DNA of 64,000 nt from Terriglobales bacterium (GTDB taxonomy: Bacteria; Acidobacteriota; Terriglobia; Terriglobales; Acidobacteriaceae): contig DASTZZ010000021.1 of NCBI GenBank assembly GCA_035764005.1, positions 1 to 64,000 of the forward strand. Reading direction: 5' to 3'. This document shows positions 16,981-26,713 of this stretch, piece after piece. How positions within the stretch are numbered: position 1 is the first letter of the stretch; the number at the start of each line of letters is the position of its first letter. The notes below the pieces were generated by a model. The model searched no databases. It saw only the letters and a list, made by a program, of their open reading frames with translations, and was not told the DNA's origin. The translations under genes were made by a program, and so were the position numbers.

Positions 16981-18048
16981 ATGTTGGTCGTAATGAAGGC
17001 GCAGGCCACAGAAGAGCAGGTGCGCGAGGTCTGTCATAAGATCGAGTCTCTCGGATTTCGCGCGCACCCCATTCCCGGCGCGCAGCGCACAGCGATCGGC
17101 ATCACTGGCAACCAGGGCGCACTCGAGGCCGGCACTCTGGAGGAGATGCCCGGCGTCGGCGAGGTCATCCGAGTCAGCAAGCCTTATAAGCTAGTCAGCC
17201 GGGATGTGAAGCCTGAGAACTCAGTTATTCGCTTTCCCAACTCGCACGTAACCATTGGCGGGCGAGACGTTGTGATGATGGCGGGGCCTTGCTCGATCGA
17301 ATCGCGCGATCAGGCGATGACGATTGCCGAACAAGTCGCCCGTAACGGCGGCCATTTTCTGCGCGGCGGCGCATACAAGCCGCGCACCTCTCCATATTCC
17401 TTTCAAGGTCTCGGCGAAGAAGGTTTAAAGATCATGGCCGAAGTGCGCGAGCAATTCGGTCTGCTGATCGTCACCGAAGCAGTAGACAACGAAACGCTCG
17501 ATCTCGTCGAACAATATGCCGACATGATTCAAATCGGCGCGCGCAACATGCAAAATTTCTCGCTCCTCAAACGCGCCGGTCGATCACGCAAACCGGTGCT
17601 GCTTAAGCGCGGAATGTCGGCCACGCTTGAAGAACTTTTAATGGCAGCCGAGTACATTTTGAGCGAAGGCAATTACAACGTCGTGCTCTGCGAACGTGGT
17701 GTGCGCACGTTCGCCGACCATACACGCAACACGCTCGACTTGAGCATCGTGCCCGCAGTCCAGCGCCTCAGTCACCTTCCCATTTTGGTGGATCCAAGCC
17801 ATGGCACCGGGAAGCGGAACAAAGTTCTCCCGCTTGGACGCGCGGCAATCGCCGTAGGCGCAGACGGCTTGATCATCGAAGTGCACCACGATCCCGATCG
17901 CGCCCTCAGCGACGGGCAACAATCGATCACTCCTGACCAGTTCACGGTGCTGATGTCAGAGATAAAGCAGATCGCCGCCGTGTTGGATCGAGGAGTGGTT
18001 GCGCCAGTGAGCATAGTGAAAGCCGACGCCCATCTGACGGTCGGGTAA
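16981..18048 (+). CDS. aroF: 3-deoxy-7-phosphoheptulonate (DAHP) synthase
   Basis: First enzyme of the shikimate pathway, condensing phosphoenolpyruvate with erythrose 4-phosphate. It has 355 residues: an N-terminal ferredoxin-like regulatory domain (about 1-70, [17 protein letters not shown] to GVGEVIRV) and a type I-beta barrel ([90 protein letters not shown]). The N-terminal domain is the type that confers feedback inhibition by aromatic amino acids in Thermotoga-like enzymes. AAGGAG lies 8 bp before the ATG. No leader peptide or attenuator is visible upstream. Confidence 0.96.
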   Translation: MLVVMKAQATEEQVREVCHKIESLGFRAHPIPGAQRTAIGITGNQGALEAGTLEEMPGVGEVIRVSKPYKLVSRDVKPENSVIRFPNSHVTIGGRDVVMMAGPCSIESRDQAMTIAEQVARNGGHFLRGGAYKPRTSPYSFQGLGEEGLKIMAEVREQFGLLIVTEAVDNETLDLVEQYADMIQIGARNMQNFSLLKRAGRSRKPVLLKRGMSATLEELLMAAEYILSEGNYNVVLCERGVRTFADHTRNTLDLSIVPAVQRLSHLPILVDPSHGTGKRNKVLPLGRAAIAVGADGLIIEVHHDPDRALSDGQQSITPDQFTVLMSEIKQIAAVLDRGVVAPVSIVKADAHLTVG

Positions 18049-18091
18049 CGATTCCAGCTCGTAGGTATTGCTGCGACCTGAGAAGTGAAAG

Positions 18092-18130
18092 TTAAGCAAG
18101 AAAGGCCGCCATCTCTGGCGGCCTGCTTAC
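18092..18130 (-). terminator. Terminator of rpsA
   Basis: GGCCGCC (18104-18110) and GGCGGCC (18117-18123) form a 7-bp GC stem with a 6-nt loop; on the minus strand TTTCTT follows. Flanking AAGCA/TGCTT can extend the stem. It may also slow transcripts leaving the DAHP synthase gene. Confidence 0.7.
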
Positions 18131-18148
18131 ATTCAGGAGGAGGAAGAA

Positions 18149-20059
18149 CTAACTTTGGTCGTTGCTGGCGCGCTTCCAGTTCATGATCTCGCCTAGCGTT
18201 GTAGTCGAACTTGAGACTGGCTGCTTGTACGCTTCGACGTCCGCGCGGCTTGCTTCTTCCCCGACCGCCCGCAAACTGAGTCCGACCTTCTTCTCATCAG
18301 GATTCATCTTTATGATCTTGAAGTCGTGCTCCTGGCCAGGTTCGAGCTTGATCGGAGTGCCGTGGCTGTCGGTCGCCTCGGAGTTGTGGCAGAGGCCTTC
18401 GACTCCTTCGGAGATTTCTACGAAAGCTCCGAACTGAGCCGTGCGCAGAACCTTGCCGTGAACCACATCGCCGATGCGATGCGTCGCAAAGAACGTTTCC
18501 CAGACATCGGGCTGAAGCTGCTTGATGCCGAGTGACAGTCGGCGATGCTCCGGTTCGATCGCCAGCACCTGCGCTTTCACTTTCTCACCCTTCTTCAGGA
18601 CTTCGGACGGATGCTTTACGCGCTTGGTCCAGCTCAGATTACTGACGTGAACAAGGCCGTCGATACCGTCTTCGATCTCGATGAAGGCGCCGAAGTCGGT
18701 CAAGTTGCGAACTTTGCCTTCGACTGTGCTGCCGACCGGATACTTGTCGTGCAACTGCTCCCACGGATTCTGCTCGAGCTGCTTGAGTCCGAGAGAAATG
18801 CGACGCTCCGCCGGATTCACGTTCAGCACAACGGTTTCAACTTCGTCGCCGGGCTTCACGATCTTCGACGGATGCTTCATCCGCTTCGACCACGTCATTT
18901 CGCTGACATGAACGAGACCTTCGATGCCTTGTTCCAATTCGATGAAAGCTCCGTAGTCGGTAACGCTCAGAACGCGTCCGCGAACGTGCGCGCCGATGGG
19001 ATAACGCTCAGCAGCATCGAGCCACGGATCAGGCGTGAGCTGCTTGAATCCCAGCGAGACTCGCTGTTTGTCTTTATCGAACTTGAGAACTTTTACATGA
19101 ATCTCATCGCCTACATTCACCAGATCGCGCGGATGCGTGAGACGCCCCCAAGACATGTCGGTGATGTGCAGCAAACCATCCAGACCGCCGAGGTCGACGA
19201 AGGCTCCGTAGTCGGTGAGGTTCTTGACGGTCCCAGTGAGGACTGAACCTTCTTCCAGGTGCTCGAGCGTCTTGGACCGCTTTTCCGCCTGCTCTTCTTC
19301 GAGGTGCTGCTTGCGCGAAACCACGATGTTGCCGCGCTTTTTGTTCAGCTTAATGACGCGGACGTCAATCTCTTGACCTTTGTATCCGTCGAGGTTGCGC
19401 ACCGGCTTGAGATCAACCTGAGAGCCCGGCAGAAATGCACGAACTCCGCCCACGTCAACCGACAATCCGCCCTTTACGCGATCCACAACGTAGCCTTTGA
19501 TGAGAGCCTTGTCGTTGTATGCCTTCTCGATGTCGTCCCATACGCGCACGCGCTGTGCCTTCTCGTGCGATAGAAGGACATATCCCTCTTCGGTCTCGCC
19601 GCGATCTTTGACAACGTCAATGCTGTCGCCCGGCTGGAACTTGGGCTGGCCGTCGCGTCCCATGACTTGTGCGATTGGGACCATGCCTTCAGACTTTGAG
19701 CCGATATCGACGACAACATACTTGTCGGTCAGCTTGACGACCGTGCCCTTCTGGACGTTGTCCTCGGCCGGAGCGGCAGCCTCGGCTGCAGACTGCTCGG
19801 CCTCGAAGCTCTCCAGAGCGGCGGCGAAATCCATCTCCTGAGCATCCGCGTGTGCGGTCTCGTGCTCGGCGACGGCGGGTTGAGGGTTTTCGGTGGCGAG
19901 TGCGGTGGTTTCGGTTTCGGTATTCAGGGTTGTAGTCTCGTGATTGGAATTTTGTGAGCGAGCCGACTCTCCCATCCCGTGAGCTGAATCTTCCGGGTTA
20001 GCAGTGTTCTCTTGAACGGCTGGATTGAAATCGCGGGCTGTGCTCTCGTCGAACGACAT
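18149..20059 (-). CDS. rpsA: 30S ribosomal protein S1
   Basis: RNA-binding ribosomal protein that recruits mRNA to the 30S subunit. Six S1 OB-fold repeats can be counted, starting near [81 protein letters not shown] and [17 protein letters not shown]. An acidic, Ala/Glu/Thr-rich low-complexity extension of about 100 residues precedes the first, which accounts for the 636-residue length against roughly 557 in E. coli. AAGGAC lies just ahead of the ATG. A strong promoter about 190 bp upstream implies a long untranslated leader. Confidence 0.97.
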   Translation of the reverse strand: MSFDESTARDFNPAVQENTANPEDSAHGMGESARSQNSNHETTTLNTETETTALATENPQPAVAEHETAHADAQEMDFAAALESFEAEQSAAEAAAPAEDNVQKGTVVKLTDKYVVVDIGSKSEGMVPIAQVMGRDGQPKFQPGDSIDVVKDRGETEEGYVLLSHEKAQRVRVWDDIEKAYNDKALIKGYVVDRVKGGLSVDVGGVRAFLPGSQVDLKPVRNLDGYKGQEIDVRVIKLNKKRGNIVVSRKQHLEEEQAEKRSKTLEHLEEGSVLTGTVKNLTDYGAFVDLGGLDGLLHITDMSWGRLTHPRDLVNVGDEIHVKVLKFDKDKQRVSLGFKQLTPDPWLDAAERYPIGAHVRGRVLSVTDYGAFIELEQGIEGLVHVSEMTWSKRMKHPSKIVKPGDEVETVVLNVNPAERRISLGLKQLEQNPWEQLHDKYPVGSTVEGKVRNLTDFGAFIEIEDGIDGLVHVSNLSWTKRVKHPSEVLKKGEKVKAQVLAIEPEHRRLSLGIKQLQPDVWETFFATHRIGDVVHGKVLRTAQFGAFVEISEGVEGLCHNSEATDSHGTPIKLEPGQEHDFKIIKMNPDEKKVGLSLRAVGEEASRADVEAYKQPVSSSTTTLGEIMNWKRASNDQS

Positions 20060-20239
20060 CGGTCCTTCTTAGTCGCGCTCGCGCCACGGGAATGCTCCCG
20101 AATGACAGTGGGTAAAAGCCCGGCTGCCCGCTTGAACGGACTGGTGGCTGCATAAGCTCTCTTTGTGTGTGGGCCCTTCAGGGGGCTAAAGGAAACTCTG
20201 CGGCCGGATCGACAAAAAGTGCTTCCACTCCGTATCGAT
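20060..20239 (-). other. Long 5' leader of rpsA, no gene
   Basis: From the predicted start near 20239 to the rpsA ATG is about 180 nt. It contains a possible GC stem (GGGCCC..GGGGGC around 20171-20187) but no ORF of note. Leaders of S1 genes often mediate autoregulation; nothing here proves it. Confidence 0.4.
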
Positions 20240-20245
20240 GCTCTG

Positions 20246-20275
20246 ACTATAGCAACCGCTCTGAGAAGGTGTCAA
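20246..20275 (-). promoter_or_regulatory. Predicted rpsA promoter
   Basis: Reading leftward: TTGACA at 20275-20270, an 18-bp spacer, TATAGT at 20251-20246. The -35 is a full consensus match and the -10 matches at 5 of 6. Confidence 0.7.
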
Positions 20276-20370
20276 ACCAAGTGAAGTGGAGCAGAAACAG
20301 TGAGTTAAGAAACGGATAAACGTGCGATTTGGATGCGCGTGGAACGAGGTTTTTTCATCGTTTCGCGCGC

Positions 20371-20423
20371 AAATCGCCGATTTCGTGATTGCGTGATTTC
20401 GCGATTTCGTGATTTGGAAATTC
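20371..20423. repeat. Iterated GATTTCG(T/C)G repeat, copy 1
   Basis: Four or five near-tandem copies of GATTTCGTGATT/GATTTCGCGATT. The same family recurs at 26742-26810 and 27726-27761. The rest of 20276-20509 contains no recognisable gene. Confidence 0.7.
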
Positions 20424-20509
20424 GCCCCAGCGATCATGGGGGAAAGAACTGTTAATCTCTAAGGTCTTTGACGGTCAAGCTGAGCAGCTTAGCCGCTAGC
20501 AGCTTCTTT

Positions 20510-21064
20510 ATGGACTATCTCTGGACTCCCTGGCGGTACGCGTACATCACCGAGGCAAAAGACGACCTGCGCTGTGTCTTTTGCGACAAGCAGAATGAGA
20601 AGGACGATCGCACCTCATGGATCGTTCACCGCGGGAAGCATTGCTACATCTGTTTGAACGCGTTTCCATATACATCCGGGCACGTCATGGTTATTCCTTA
20701 CCAACACCTGGATCAACTGCAAAAACTCCCCACAGAAGCGGCACACGAGATGATGGCCTTGTGTCAGCGCACCGAAACTGCGCTGCGTAATCTCTACCAT
20801 CCTGACGGGATTAACTTAGGAATGAATCTGGGAGCCGCAGCCGGGGCTGGCGTCGCCGGGCACCTTCACATGCACGTCCTACCGCGCTGGGTAGCGGATG
20901 CCAATTTCATGACCGTAATCGGTGAAACGCGGATTTTGCCTGAGACGCTCGAGACCACATGGCAAAGGATGCGTGAGGAGTTCGGGCGCGAAACCAAGGG
21001 CAGTAAATCGCGGGCTGACGCTGCACCCGCAACAGCACGCGCCAGCAGAAAACAGCGAAAATAA
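20510..21064 (+). CDS. HIT-family nucleotide hydrolase/transferase
   Basis: Histidine-triad protein acting on dinucleoside polyphosphates or AMP derivatives. The start ATG at 20510 (MDYLWTPWRYAYI) matches the usual beginning of this subfamily; upstream codons are unlikely. Cys22/Cys25 (CVFC) form part of a probable zinc site, and the HIT motif is H118-L-H120-M-H122-VLPRW. The Lys/Arg/Ala-rich tail (RADAAPATARASRKQRK) looks disordered. Bacterial members of this type are annotated as Ap4A phosphorylase-like or HIT-domain proteins; the substrate cannot be fixed from sequence. Confidence 0.9.
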   Translation: MDYLWTPWRYAYITEAKDDLRCVFCDKQNEKDDRTSWIVHRGKHCYICLNAFPYTSGHVMVIPYQHLDQLQKLPTEAAHEMMALCQRTETALRNLYHPDGINLGMNLGAAAGAGVAGHLHMHVLPRWVADANFMTVIGETRILPETLETTWQRMREEFGRETKGSKSRADAAPATARASRKQRK

Positions 21065-21069
21065 CAGGC

Positions 21070-21262
21070 AAGTGCTCGAAGATGAGGCGAGAACTCGCTC
21101 GATTCTGCCCAAAATCCGCAAATCTTTGCCGCAGGCAGGGAACTAACAGCGAATCCGATCTTTTTCCGGCTAAACCACCAGCAACAAACGATTTGCGCTC
21201 ACTTCCGATCAACCGCGAAATCGGATCAGGGAAAGAACAGGGAATTTTGTGTCCCAAAATGG
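21070..21262 (-). repeat. Dispersed intergenic repeat family D, copy 2 (inverted)
   Basis: Its reverse complement shares ordered words with 1985-2215 (TTTCCCTGAT, TTTCGCGGTT, GGATTTTGGGCAGAATC). It fills nearly the whole gap between the HIT gene and the carbonic anhydrase stop. Confidence 0.55.
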
Positions 21263-21293
21263 AACTAAGGCAAATGCGCCACTAAGGGCGGCC

Positions 21294-21791
21294 CTAAACA
21301 AACACTTCCTTGAGCCTGCCGGTCTCAACGTCAAACACGAACCCTCGCACCACGATTTCCTTTCGTACCCAGGGGTGGGACTTTAATTTCTCGAGCTGCT
21401 TGCGCACGTTTTCCTCCGGCGATTTGAAAGCGTAAAAGCGCTCCGGCGAGATGCTCGCGGTGCCGGCCTGGCGCTCGATCATCGTCCGCAGCTCTTCTTC
21501 GGTGGAGCGCATGAGACCGCAGTCGGTGTGATTGATAACCATGAACTCTTCTGTGCCGAGCGAATAGTGCGAGACCAGTAGCGAGCGCAGCGTGTCGTCG
21601 GTAATAATCCCGCCGGCATTACGGATGATGTGCGCGTCTCCCTCAGCCAGTCCCATGGTGGCTTTCGTAAGCCGCGTGTCCATGCAGGTGACTACCGCCA
21701 ACCGCCGCGTTGGGCGGGGCGAAAGGCTGCGGGGTTTGTGTGTTTGGGCGTACTTCTCGTTGGCTTGAAGAACTTCGTCGATCGTGGACAT
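21294..21791 (-). CDS. Beta-class carbonic anhydrase
   Basis: Zinc enzyme interconverting CO2 and bicarbonate in the cytoplasm. The start ATG at 21791 follows GAGAG; the ATG 9 bp further up is the alternative. It has 165 residues. Zinc ligands and the dyad are Cys36-Asp38-Arg40 (CMDTR), His88 and Cys91 (HTDCG). The short form with a MGLAEGDAHIIRNAGG block resembles the compact beta-CA subgroup. It stands alone, flanked by repeats on both sides. Confidence 0.93.
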   Translation of the reverse strand: MSTIDEVLQANEKYAQTHKPRSLSPRPTRRLAVVTCMDTRLTKATMGLAEGDAHIIRNAGGIITDDTLRSLLVSHYSLGTEEFMVINHTDCGLMRSTEEELRTMIERQAGTASISPERFYAFKSPEENVRKQLEKLKSHPWVRKEIVVRGFVFDVETGRLKEVFV

Positions 21792-21803
21792 ATCTCTCAT
21801 TGT

Positions 21804-21941
21804 GTCATTCCGAGCGGATGCTCACGCGTGGTGTTCGCGTGAGCAGGAGAGAGGAATCCCTACCGCCATATAAATGTTGATGCAAGTGGCATGTGCAGTC
21901 CGTAGGGATTCCTCACGCCAACTGCCGGCGTTCGGAATGAC
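21804..21941. repeat. GTCATTCCGA..GGAATCC palindromic element E1
   Basis: Begins GTCATTCCGAGCG, then GAGGAATCCCTA near 21851-21863, and mirrors itself with TAGGGATTCCTC and CGGAATGAC at the right end. The unit is a 138-bp inverted repeat with a unique centre. Related copies: 41268-41307 (half), 44375-44492, 46288-46453 and 61253-61335. Confidence 0.88.
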
Positions 21942-21949
21942 ACCGAACA

Positions 21950-23374
21950 TCACTCTTTCTCCTTCCCGCGAGTCTTGATCCAGATTGGCGTGCCTTCGAA
22001 GCCGAAAGCTCGGCGAATCTGGTTTTCAAGAAAGCGTTGATATGAAAAGTGCAGTTTGCCGCTGCGATTGGTAAAGGCAATGAATGTAGGCGGCGCCACC
22101 GCAGCCTGCGTCAGGTACTGGATTCGCACGCCATACCCAGGCGAAGATGCGCGCTCGAAATCGACTGACTTGAGAAAGCGATTCATCTCCCCGGTTGAGA
22201 TGCGCTTGCGTCTCTCCTGCGCGACGCGCTGCACGGTCGCGAAGACGCGATCAACGTTCTTCCCGCTGGCCGCGGAGATAAACAGCACCGGAGCGTAGCT
22301 CAAGTACTTCAGCACAGTGCGAAGCTGTTTTTCGAACAGGATCTGGTCGGCAGGAGGCTTGCCATCTTTTCTCGCTGGTCCAACGAGGTCCCATTTGTTG
22401 ACGACGATCACGACGGAGCGGCCACTTTCATGCGCGTATCCACCGATCGTCGCATCTGAAGACGTCACTCCTTCGGTCGCATCGATCATAAGCAATGCAA
22501 CATCAGCGGCTTCGAGGTGCTTGCGCGCCATCACGACCGAAAGCTTTTCGGCCATCAGCTTGGTCTTCCCTTTGCGTCGAATGCCTGCAGTATCGATGAA
22601 GCGATACCGATGTTCGTCACGCTGCACTACTTCATCCACAGCATCGCGCGTAGTTCCCGCAATCGGAGACACGATCGCGCGCGATGTGCCCGTGAGTTGA
22701 TTCAGCAGCGTCGATTTACCAACGTTTGGGCGGCCGATGATGGCAATCTTGGTTTCGATCGCAGAAGATTTTTCTGGCTCAGCCTCGTTCGCCCTCGCTC
22801 CGGATGTTTCCTCGATCTTTGAGGCGGCAGGTGCGAGTTCCACTACCTCATCCAGTAACTCGGCAACGCCTGTTCCATGCTCGGCCGACACGGGAAAAAT
22901 GCGTTTGATGCCGAGCCGACGGAAATCTTCCACGACGGCCTCGAGCTTCGGGGTATCAATCTTGTTGACCGCCAGCAACACCGGCTTGCCGCTGCGAATC
23001 AGCAACCGCGCGAGTTCTATATCGGGAGCCGCGAGTTCGGTGCGGCCATCAACCACCATCGCGATCACGTCTGCTTCCTCAAGGGCAACTCGCGCCTGCC
23101 GGTAAATCTCCGAGGGGATGAGTTCTTTCTCATCAGGAATAATGCCGCCAGTGTCCACAACGCGAATCTCGCGTCCGTTCCAATTTGCCTTGCCATAGAG
23201 ACGGTCGCGCGTGATCCCCGGCTCATCGCCAACGATCGACCGCCTCCTGCCGATCAGCCGATTGAAAAGCGTGCTCTTGCCGACGTTCGGACGACCCACG
23301 ATGGCGAGCATGGGCGTTGCGCCGAATTTCTCGGCTCGTTTTTCGTTGGAAGAAAGTGTGGAAGTTCTCGGCAA
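21950..23374 (-). CDS. der: Ribosome-assembly GTPase Der (EngA)
   Basis: Double-G-domain GTPase needed for 50S subunit maturation. It has 474 residues with two complete GRPNVGKS P-loops (first at 27-34), DTGG and DTAG switch motifs, two NK(I/W)D motifs (NKIDTPK and NKWDLVG), and the C-terminal KH-like domain with the ATPPTFIAFTNR-type stretch and a basic tail (WIKTRGKEKE). An N-terminal extension of about 20 residues precedes the first domain; the in-frame ATG at 23311 (MLAIVGRPNV) would give the more usual N-terminus, so the start is uncertain. The linker between domains is acidic. Confidence 0.97.
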   Translation of the reverse strand: MPRTSTLSSNEKRAEKFGATPMLAIVGRPNVGKSTLFNRLIGRRRSIVGDEPGITRDRLYGKANWNGREIRVVDTGGIIPDEKELIPSEIYRQARVALEEADVIAMVVDGRTELAAPDIELARLLIRSGKPVLLAVNKIDTPKLEAVVEDFRRLGIKRIFPVSAEHGTGVAELLDEVVELAPAASKIEETSGARANEAEPEKSSAIETKIAIIGRPNVGKSTLLNQLTGTSRAIVSPIAGTTRDAVDEVVQRDEHRYRFIDTAGIRRKGKTKLMAEKLSVVMARKHLEAADVALLMIDATEGVTSSDATIGGYAHESGRSVVIVVNKWDLVGPARKDGKPPADQILFEKQLRTVLKYLSYAPVLFISAASGKNVDRVFATVQRVAQERRKRISTGEMNRFLKSVDFERASSPGYGVRIQYLTQAAVAPPTFIAFTNRSGKLHFSYQRFLENQIRRAFGFEGTPIWIKTRGKEKE

Positions 23375-23390
23375 AGTGAACTCGTTGCAG

Positions 23391-23512
23391 GCTGCTGGCT
23401 TCTGGCCACTGGCTGCTGGCTGAACCTAATCAAGGCTGTGCTGATTGCGCGTGATGTCCGTAAACTGGAATTGCATGTTTGGCTAGTAGCCAGAAGCCAG
23501 CGGCCAGCAGCC
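23391..23512. repeat. Inverted pair of GGCTGCTGGCTTCTGG words
   Basis: GCTGGCTTCTGGC-type words at 23391-23421 are mirrored at 23485-23512 (CCAGAAGCCAGCGGCCAGCAG). This divergent der/dinG spacer includes codons that would be the 5' end of the longest dinG reading frame, another reason to use a later start. Confidence 0.6.
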
Positions 23513-23649
23513 CCTACTCGGCAAACGGCGACCTAACTTTCAGCGTCCCACGCTATTATAGAGACTCACTCCGCGCTGCTCGTGCGTGGCCCTGGGCTGC
23601 TTTGTCTTCCGTTCCACAAAATGCGACTGCGCCGCAACCTGCGCGCGCC

Positions 23650-25626
23650 ATGGGCTCGCTCTATTCCTTCTTCGCTCCCGGCGGAGCTTTGGCCGCTTCA
23701 CATCCTGCGTATGAATTTCGACGCGGGCAACTGCAGATGGCCGAAGCTGTCGAGCAGGCGATCCAGGACCGCAAGCATCTGCTGGTAGAGGCGGGTACCG
23801 GAACGGGAAAGACGCTCGCCTATCTGCTGCCGGCTCTGCGTTCCGGCAAACGCGTCATCATCTCGACGGGAACTAAGAATCTGCAGGAACAGCTCTTCTA
23901 CAAAGACGTTCCCTTTCTGGAGCAGGTGCTCTATCCAAACGGCGAAGGCAAGCTGCGCGTCTGCTACATGAAGGGGCGCAACAACTACCTGTGCCGGCAG
24001 AAGCTATACGATTTGAAAAACCAGCCGATTCTCACCGAACTCGGCGAAATCGATCAATATCGCGCTATCGCGGAATGGGAACAAAGCACTCAGACCGGTG
24101 ACCGCGCGGAAATTTCAGGGCTGCCGGAATCCAGCGCGCTCTGGCACAAGCTCGATGCTCGGGCTGATGCGTGCGCTGGCCAGAAATGTCAGCAGTTTGA
24201 TCGCTGCTTCATCACCGAGATGCGACGGCGCGCGCTGGAGAGCGACATTGTCATTGTCAATCACCATCTGTTCTTCGCAGATCTGGCGATCAAACGCGCT
24301 CTCGACGGCACTCCGGAATCCGGAGTTCTTCCCGAAGCCGGAATCGTGATCTTCGATGAAGCTCACGAATTGGAAGATGTTGCCGGAAGTTACTTCGGGG
24401 TCTCGGTCGGCAATCTTCGCTTCGATGAACTGGCGCGAGATGTCGAAACTACGCTGCGAATGAAGCAGGTGCTGCCCGCGTCCGTCGTTCAGGCATGCGC
24501 AACACTGCGGGAGCGCACGCAATTCTTCTTCGGCCTGCTTCCGTCGGGAGAAGGACGGTTCGCGTTCACCAATCGCCGCGAGTTCCTCGAAGAAAACGGC
24601 GATGAATATATTTCGCTGATGCACGCGCTCACGCGCCTCGCTGCTGAACTCCAGCAAATGAAAGAAAAACCGGAAGAGGTCTTTCAGTTTGTGCGTCGAG
24701 CTGAAGAAATTCGCGTCCAGCTATCGTTCATTCTGGAATCCCAAGATCGCAACACCGTTTACTGGATCGAGCGTCGCAGTGGCTTCAGCCGCCGTGGCGC
24801 CCGGGTCGTCTCATTACAAGCAACGCCGATCGATGTTTCGCAACTGCTGCGGCAGGCGCTGTTCGAAAATCTCGATACCGCGATTCTCACTTCCGCTACG
24901 CTTGCCGTGAGCAACGGATTCGACTACATCAAGGGTCGACTCGGGCTCGATCATGCGCGATCGCTGGTAGTGCCTTCGCATTTCGACTACTCGCGCCAGG
25001 CATTGCTTTATGTACCCGAGAATCTGCCCGATCCTCGCAGCGATCAATTTCCCGCTCGTGCTGCCGAAGTCATTCGCCGCGTGCTCGAAGCGACGCGCGG
25101 TCGAGCATTCTGCCTCTTCACCAGCTACTCGCAGATGCAGGACATCTACGAGCGGCTCCTCGGCGAAATTGAATATCCGATGCTCATTCAAGGTTCGGCT
25201 CCGCGCAATGCTCTGCTGGAAGAGTTCCGCACCACACGAAACGCGATTCTGTTTGCGACTTCGTCATTCTGGCAGGGAGTCGATGTGCAGGGCGAGCAGC
25301 TTAGCTGCGTGATCATCGACCGCCTGCCCTTCGCAGTTCCGAACGATCCCGTCGTTGCGGCTCGCATTGCGGCCATCGCCTCAGACGGCGGAAACGCGTT
25401 CATGGAATATCAGGTACCCGGCGCCGTAATCACACTGAAGCAAGGATTCGGCCGCCTCATTCGTTCACTTCACGATCGCGGTGTGCTCGTGCTCCTCGAC
25501 AACCGCATCACTCGCCAACGCTACGGCCGAATTTTCTTCGAGAGCCTGCCGAAGTATGGCAATGCTCGAAGCATCGATGAGATTACCGACTTCTTCTCCG
25601 CCGAAAAAACGAGAGCTAGAATTTAG
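23650..25626 (+). CDS. dinG: DinG/XPD-family ATP-dependent DNA helicase
   Basis: Superfamily 2 5'-3' helicase with an iron-sulfur cluster, of the DinG/YoaA type, acting in repair or R-loop removal. The start at 23650 (MGSLYSFFAPGGALAAS) removes a repeat-derived N-terminus. Motif I is EAGTGTGKT, motif II is DEAH (IFDEAHELEDVAG), and the C-terminal helicase motifs include SFWQGVDVQGEQ and QGFGRLIRS. Four cysteines positioned to ligate [4Fe-4S] are seen in YLCRQKL and CAGQKCQQFDRC, between motifs I and II. About 658 residues. The next gene begins 3 bp after the stop codon. Confidence 0.92.
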   Translation: MGSLYSFFAPGGALAASHPAYEFRRGQLQMAEAVEQAIQDRKHLLVEAGTGTGKTLAYLLPALRSGKRVIISTGTKNLQEQLFYKDVPFLEQVLYPNGEGKLRVCYMKGRNNYLCRQKLYDLKNQPILTELGEIDQYRAIAEWEQSTQTGDRAEISGLPESSALWHKLDARADACAGQKCQQFDRCFITEMRRRALESDIVIVNHHLFFADLAIKRALDGTPESGVLPEAGIVIFDEAHELEDVAGSYFGVSVGNLRFDELARDVETTLRMKQVLPASVVQACATLRERTQFFFGLLPSGEGRFAFTNRREFLEENGDEYISLMHALTRLAAELQQMKEKPEEVFQFVRRAEEIRVQLSFILESQDRNTVYWIERRSGFSRRGARVVSLQATPIDVSQLLRQALFENLDTAILTSATLAVSNGFDYIKGRLGLDHARSLVVPSHFDYSRQALLYVPENLPDPRSDQFPARAAEVIRRVLEATRGRAFCLFTSYSQMQDIYERLLGEIEYPMLIQGSAPRNALLEEFRTTRNAILFATSSFWQGVDVQGEQLSCVIIDRLPFAVPNDPVVAARIAAIASDGGNAFMEYQVPGAVITLKQGFGRLIRSLHDRGVLVLLDNRITRQRYGRIFFESLPKYGNARSIDEITDFFSAEKTRARI

Positions 25627-25629
25627 TAG

Positions 25630-25890
25630 GTGAAGCCTCTCACGGCAACGCGCATCTTCTGGACTGCCTGCATAGCTCTATTCATATCTGCCGTGGTGGG
25701 CTTGCGCTGGGGAGCGCAGATCAGCATTGCTCTGCTCCCGGCTGAACTGCGCACTTATGCCGACAGCGATCTCCTTCATAACATGTGGATCAAGCGCAGC
25801 ATTTTTCTGTTTATGCTTTGCGCGGTCTGCGGGTTGATGGGCATCTACTTCAGTCTGCGCGCTTCCGACAGGGGCGAGCCTACGCGGTAG
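25630..25890 (+). CDS. Small two-helix membrane protein, unknown function
   Basis: 86 residues from a GTG start 3 bp after the dinG stop. Two hydrophobic segments (about residues 9-36 and 57-77) are joined by a polar loop, with a charged C-terminus. I recognise no family. The spacing suggests cotranscription with the helicase gene; nothing in the protein explains the link. Confidence 0.65.
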   Translation: MKPLTATRIFWTACIALFISAVVGLRWGAQISIALLPAELRTYADSDLLHNMWIKRSIFLFMLCAVCGLMGIYFSLRASDRGEPTR

Positions 25891-26005
25891 CGCATGTCAG
25901 GCGTTTCCAGCATTGGCACTTTCGTTCGTGATTGTTAAACTAAATTACCGGCCATCAAAAGGTTCTCCCTCCAGACTGGCTATCCTGCAAACGTAAGGAT
26001 CGTGC

Positions 26006-26713
26006 GTGCAAAGCTACACCCGTCGTCAACTTAAGCAAGACAAATTCAAAGAAGCAACTGAAAGCGCTATTGCCCAGGCGCAGGCGCATCGTCGAGCGCT
26101 CACTATCGGCGCAATTATTGTCATCATCATTGTCTGCGCAATCGGCGGCTATTCCTATTGGCGCAACCAGCAAGACGAGCAGGCCAGCGCCGCTGTTGGC
26201 CAGGCGATGAACACGTTTTCCGCTCCAATTCGGACCGCCGGCGAACCGGTCGATCCCACCATCATCAGCTTCGCCAGCACCACGGAGCGCGATAAAGAAG
26301 CGGAGAAGCAGTTCCAGCAAATCGCCGATCAGTATCCGCATACGGATTCGGGAAAGAACGCTCTCTACATGACGGGAGTGGTCGCGCTCGATGCCGGCAA
26401 CTACTCCGACGCGGAAGCCCGATTCAAGAAAGCCGCGGACAAAGGCAACAAAGACATCGCTTCACTTGCGAAACTCGGATTGGCTTCGGTGTACGAAGCG
26501 ACCAATCGCGATCAGGACGCAATCAACATCTACAACGAGTTGATGAAAAAGCCGACGATCTCCGTGCCGCGTGAACGCGCGCAATTCGCGCTGGCATCGC
26601 TGTACGAAAGAAAAGATCCCGCCCAGGCGAAGAAAATTTACGATCAGCTCGCGGCAGACAAGTCGCCTTTGATCGCGCAAATGGCAAAGCAGCGGCAAAC
26701 GGAACTGAAGTAA
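26006..26713 (+). CDS. Membrane-anchored TPR protein (YfgM/CcmH-like)
   Basis: 235 residues from a GTG at 26006. A cytoplasmic basic N-terminus is followed by one transmembrane helix (about 32-52, TIGAIIVIIIVCAIGGYSYW) and a periplasmic region of TPR-like helical pairs (EAEKQFQQIADQYPHTDSGKNALYMTGVVALDAGNYSDAEARF and later repeats up to QAKKIYDQLAADKSP). This layout matches the YfgM-like family, periplasmic TPR proteins linked to the Sec translocon and chaperones in enterobacteria. The family is likely; the specific role in acidobacteria is not known. Confidence 0.75.
   Translation: MQSYTRRQLKQDKFKEATESAIAQAQAHRRALTIGAIIVIIIVCAIGGYSYWRNQQDEQASAAVGQAMNTFSAPIRTAGEPVDPTIISFASTTERDKEAEKQFQQIADQYPHTDSGKNALYMTGVVALDAGNYSDAEARFKKAADKGNKDIASLAKLGLASVYEATNRDQDAINIYNELMKKPTISVPRERAQFALASLYERKDPAQAKKIYDQLAADKSPLIAQMAKQRQTELK

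Noticed and set aside
20186-20437. 83-codon minus-strand frame near the rpsA promoter
   Set aside because: Its start is built from the iterated GATTTCG repeat and it overlaps the rpsA promoter.
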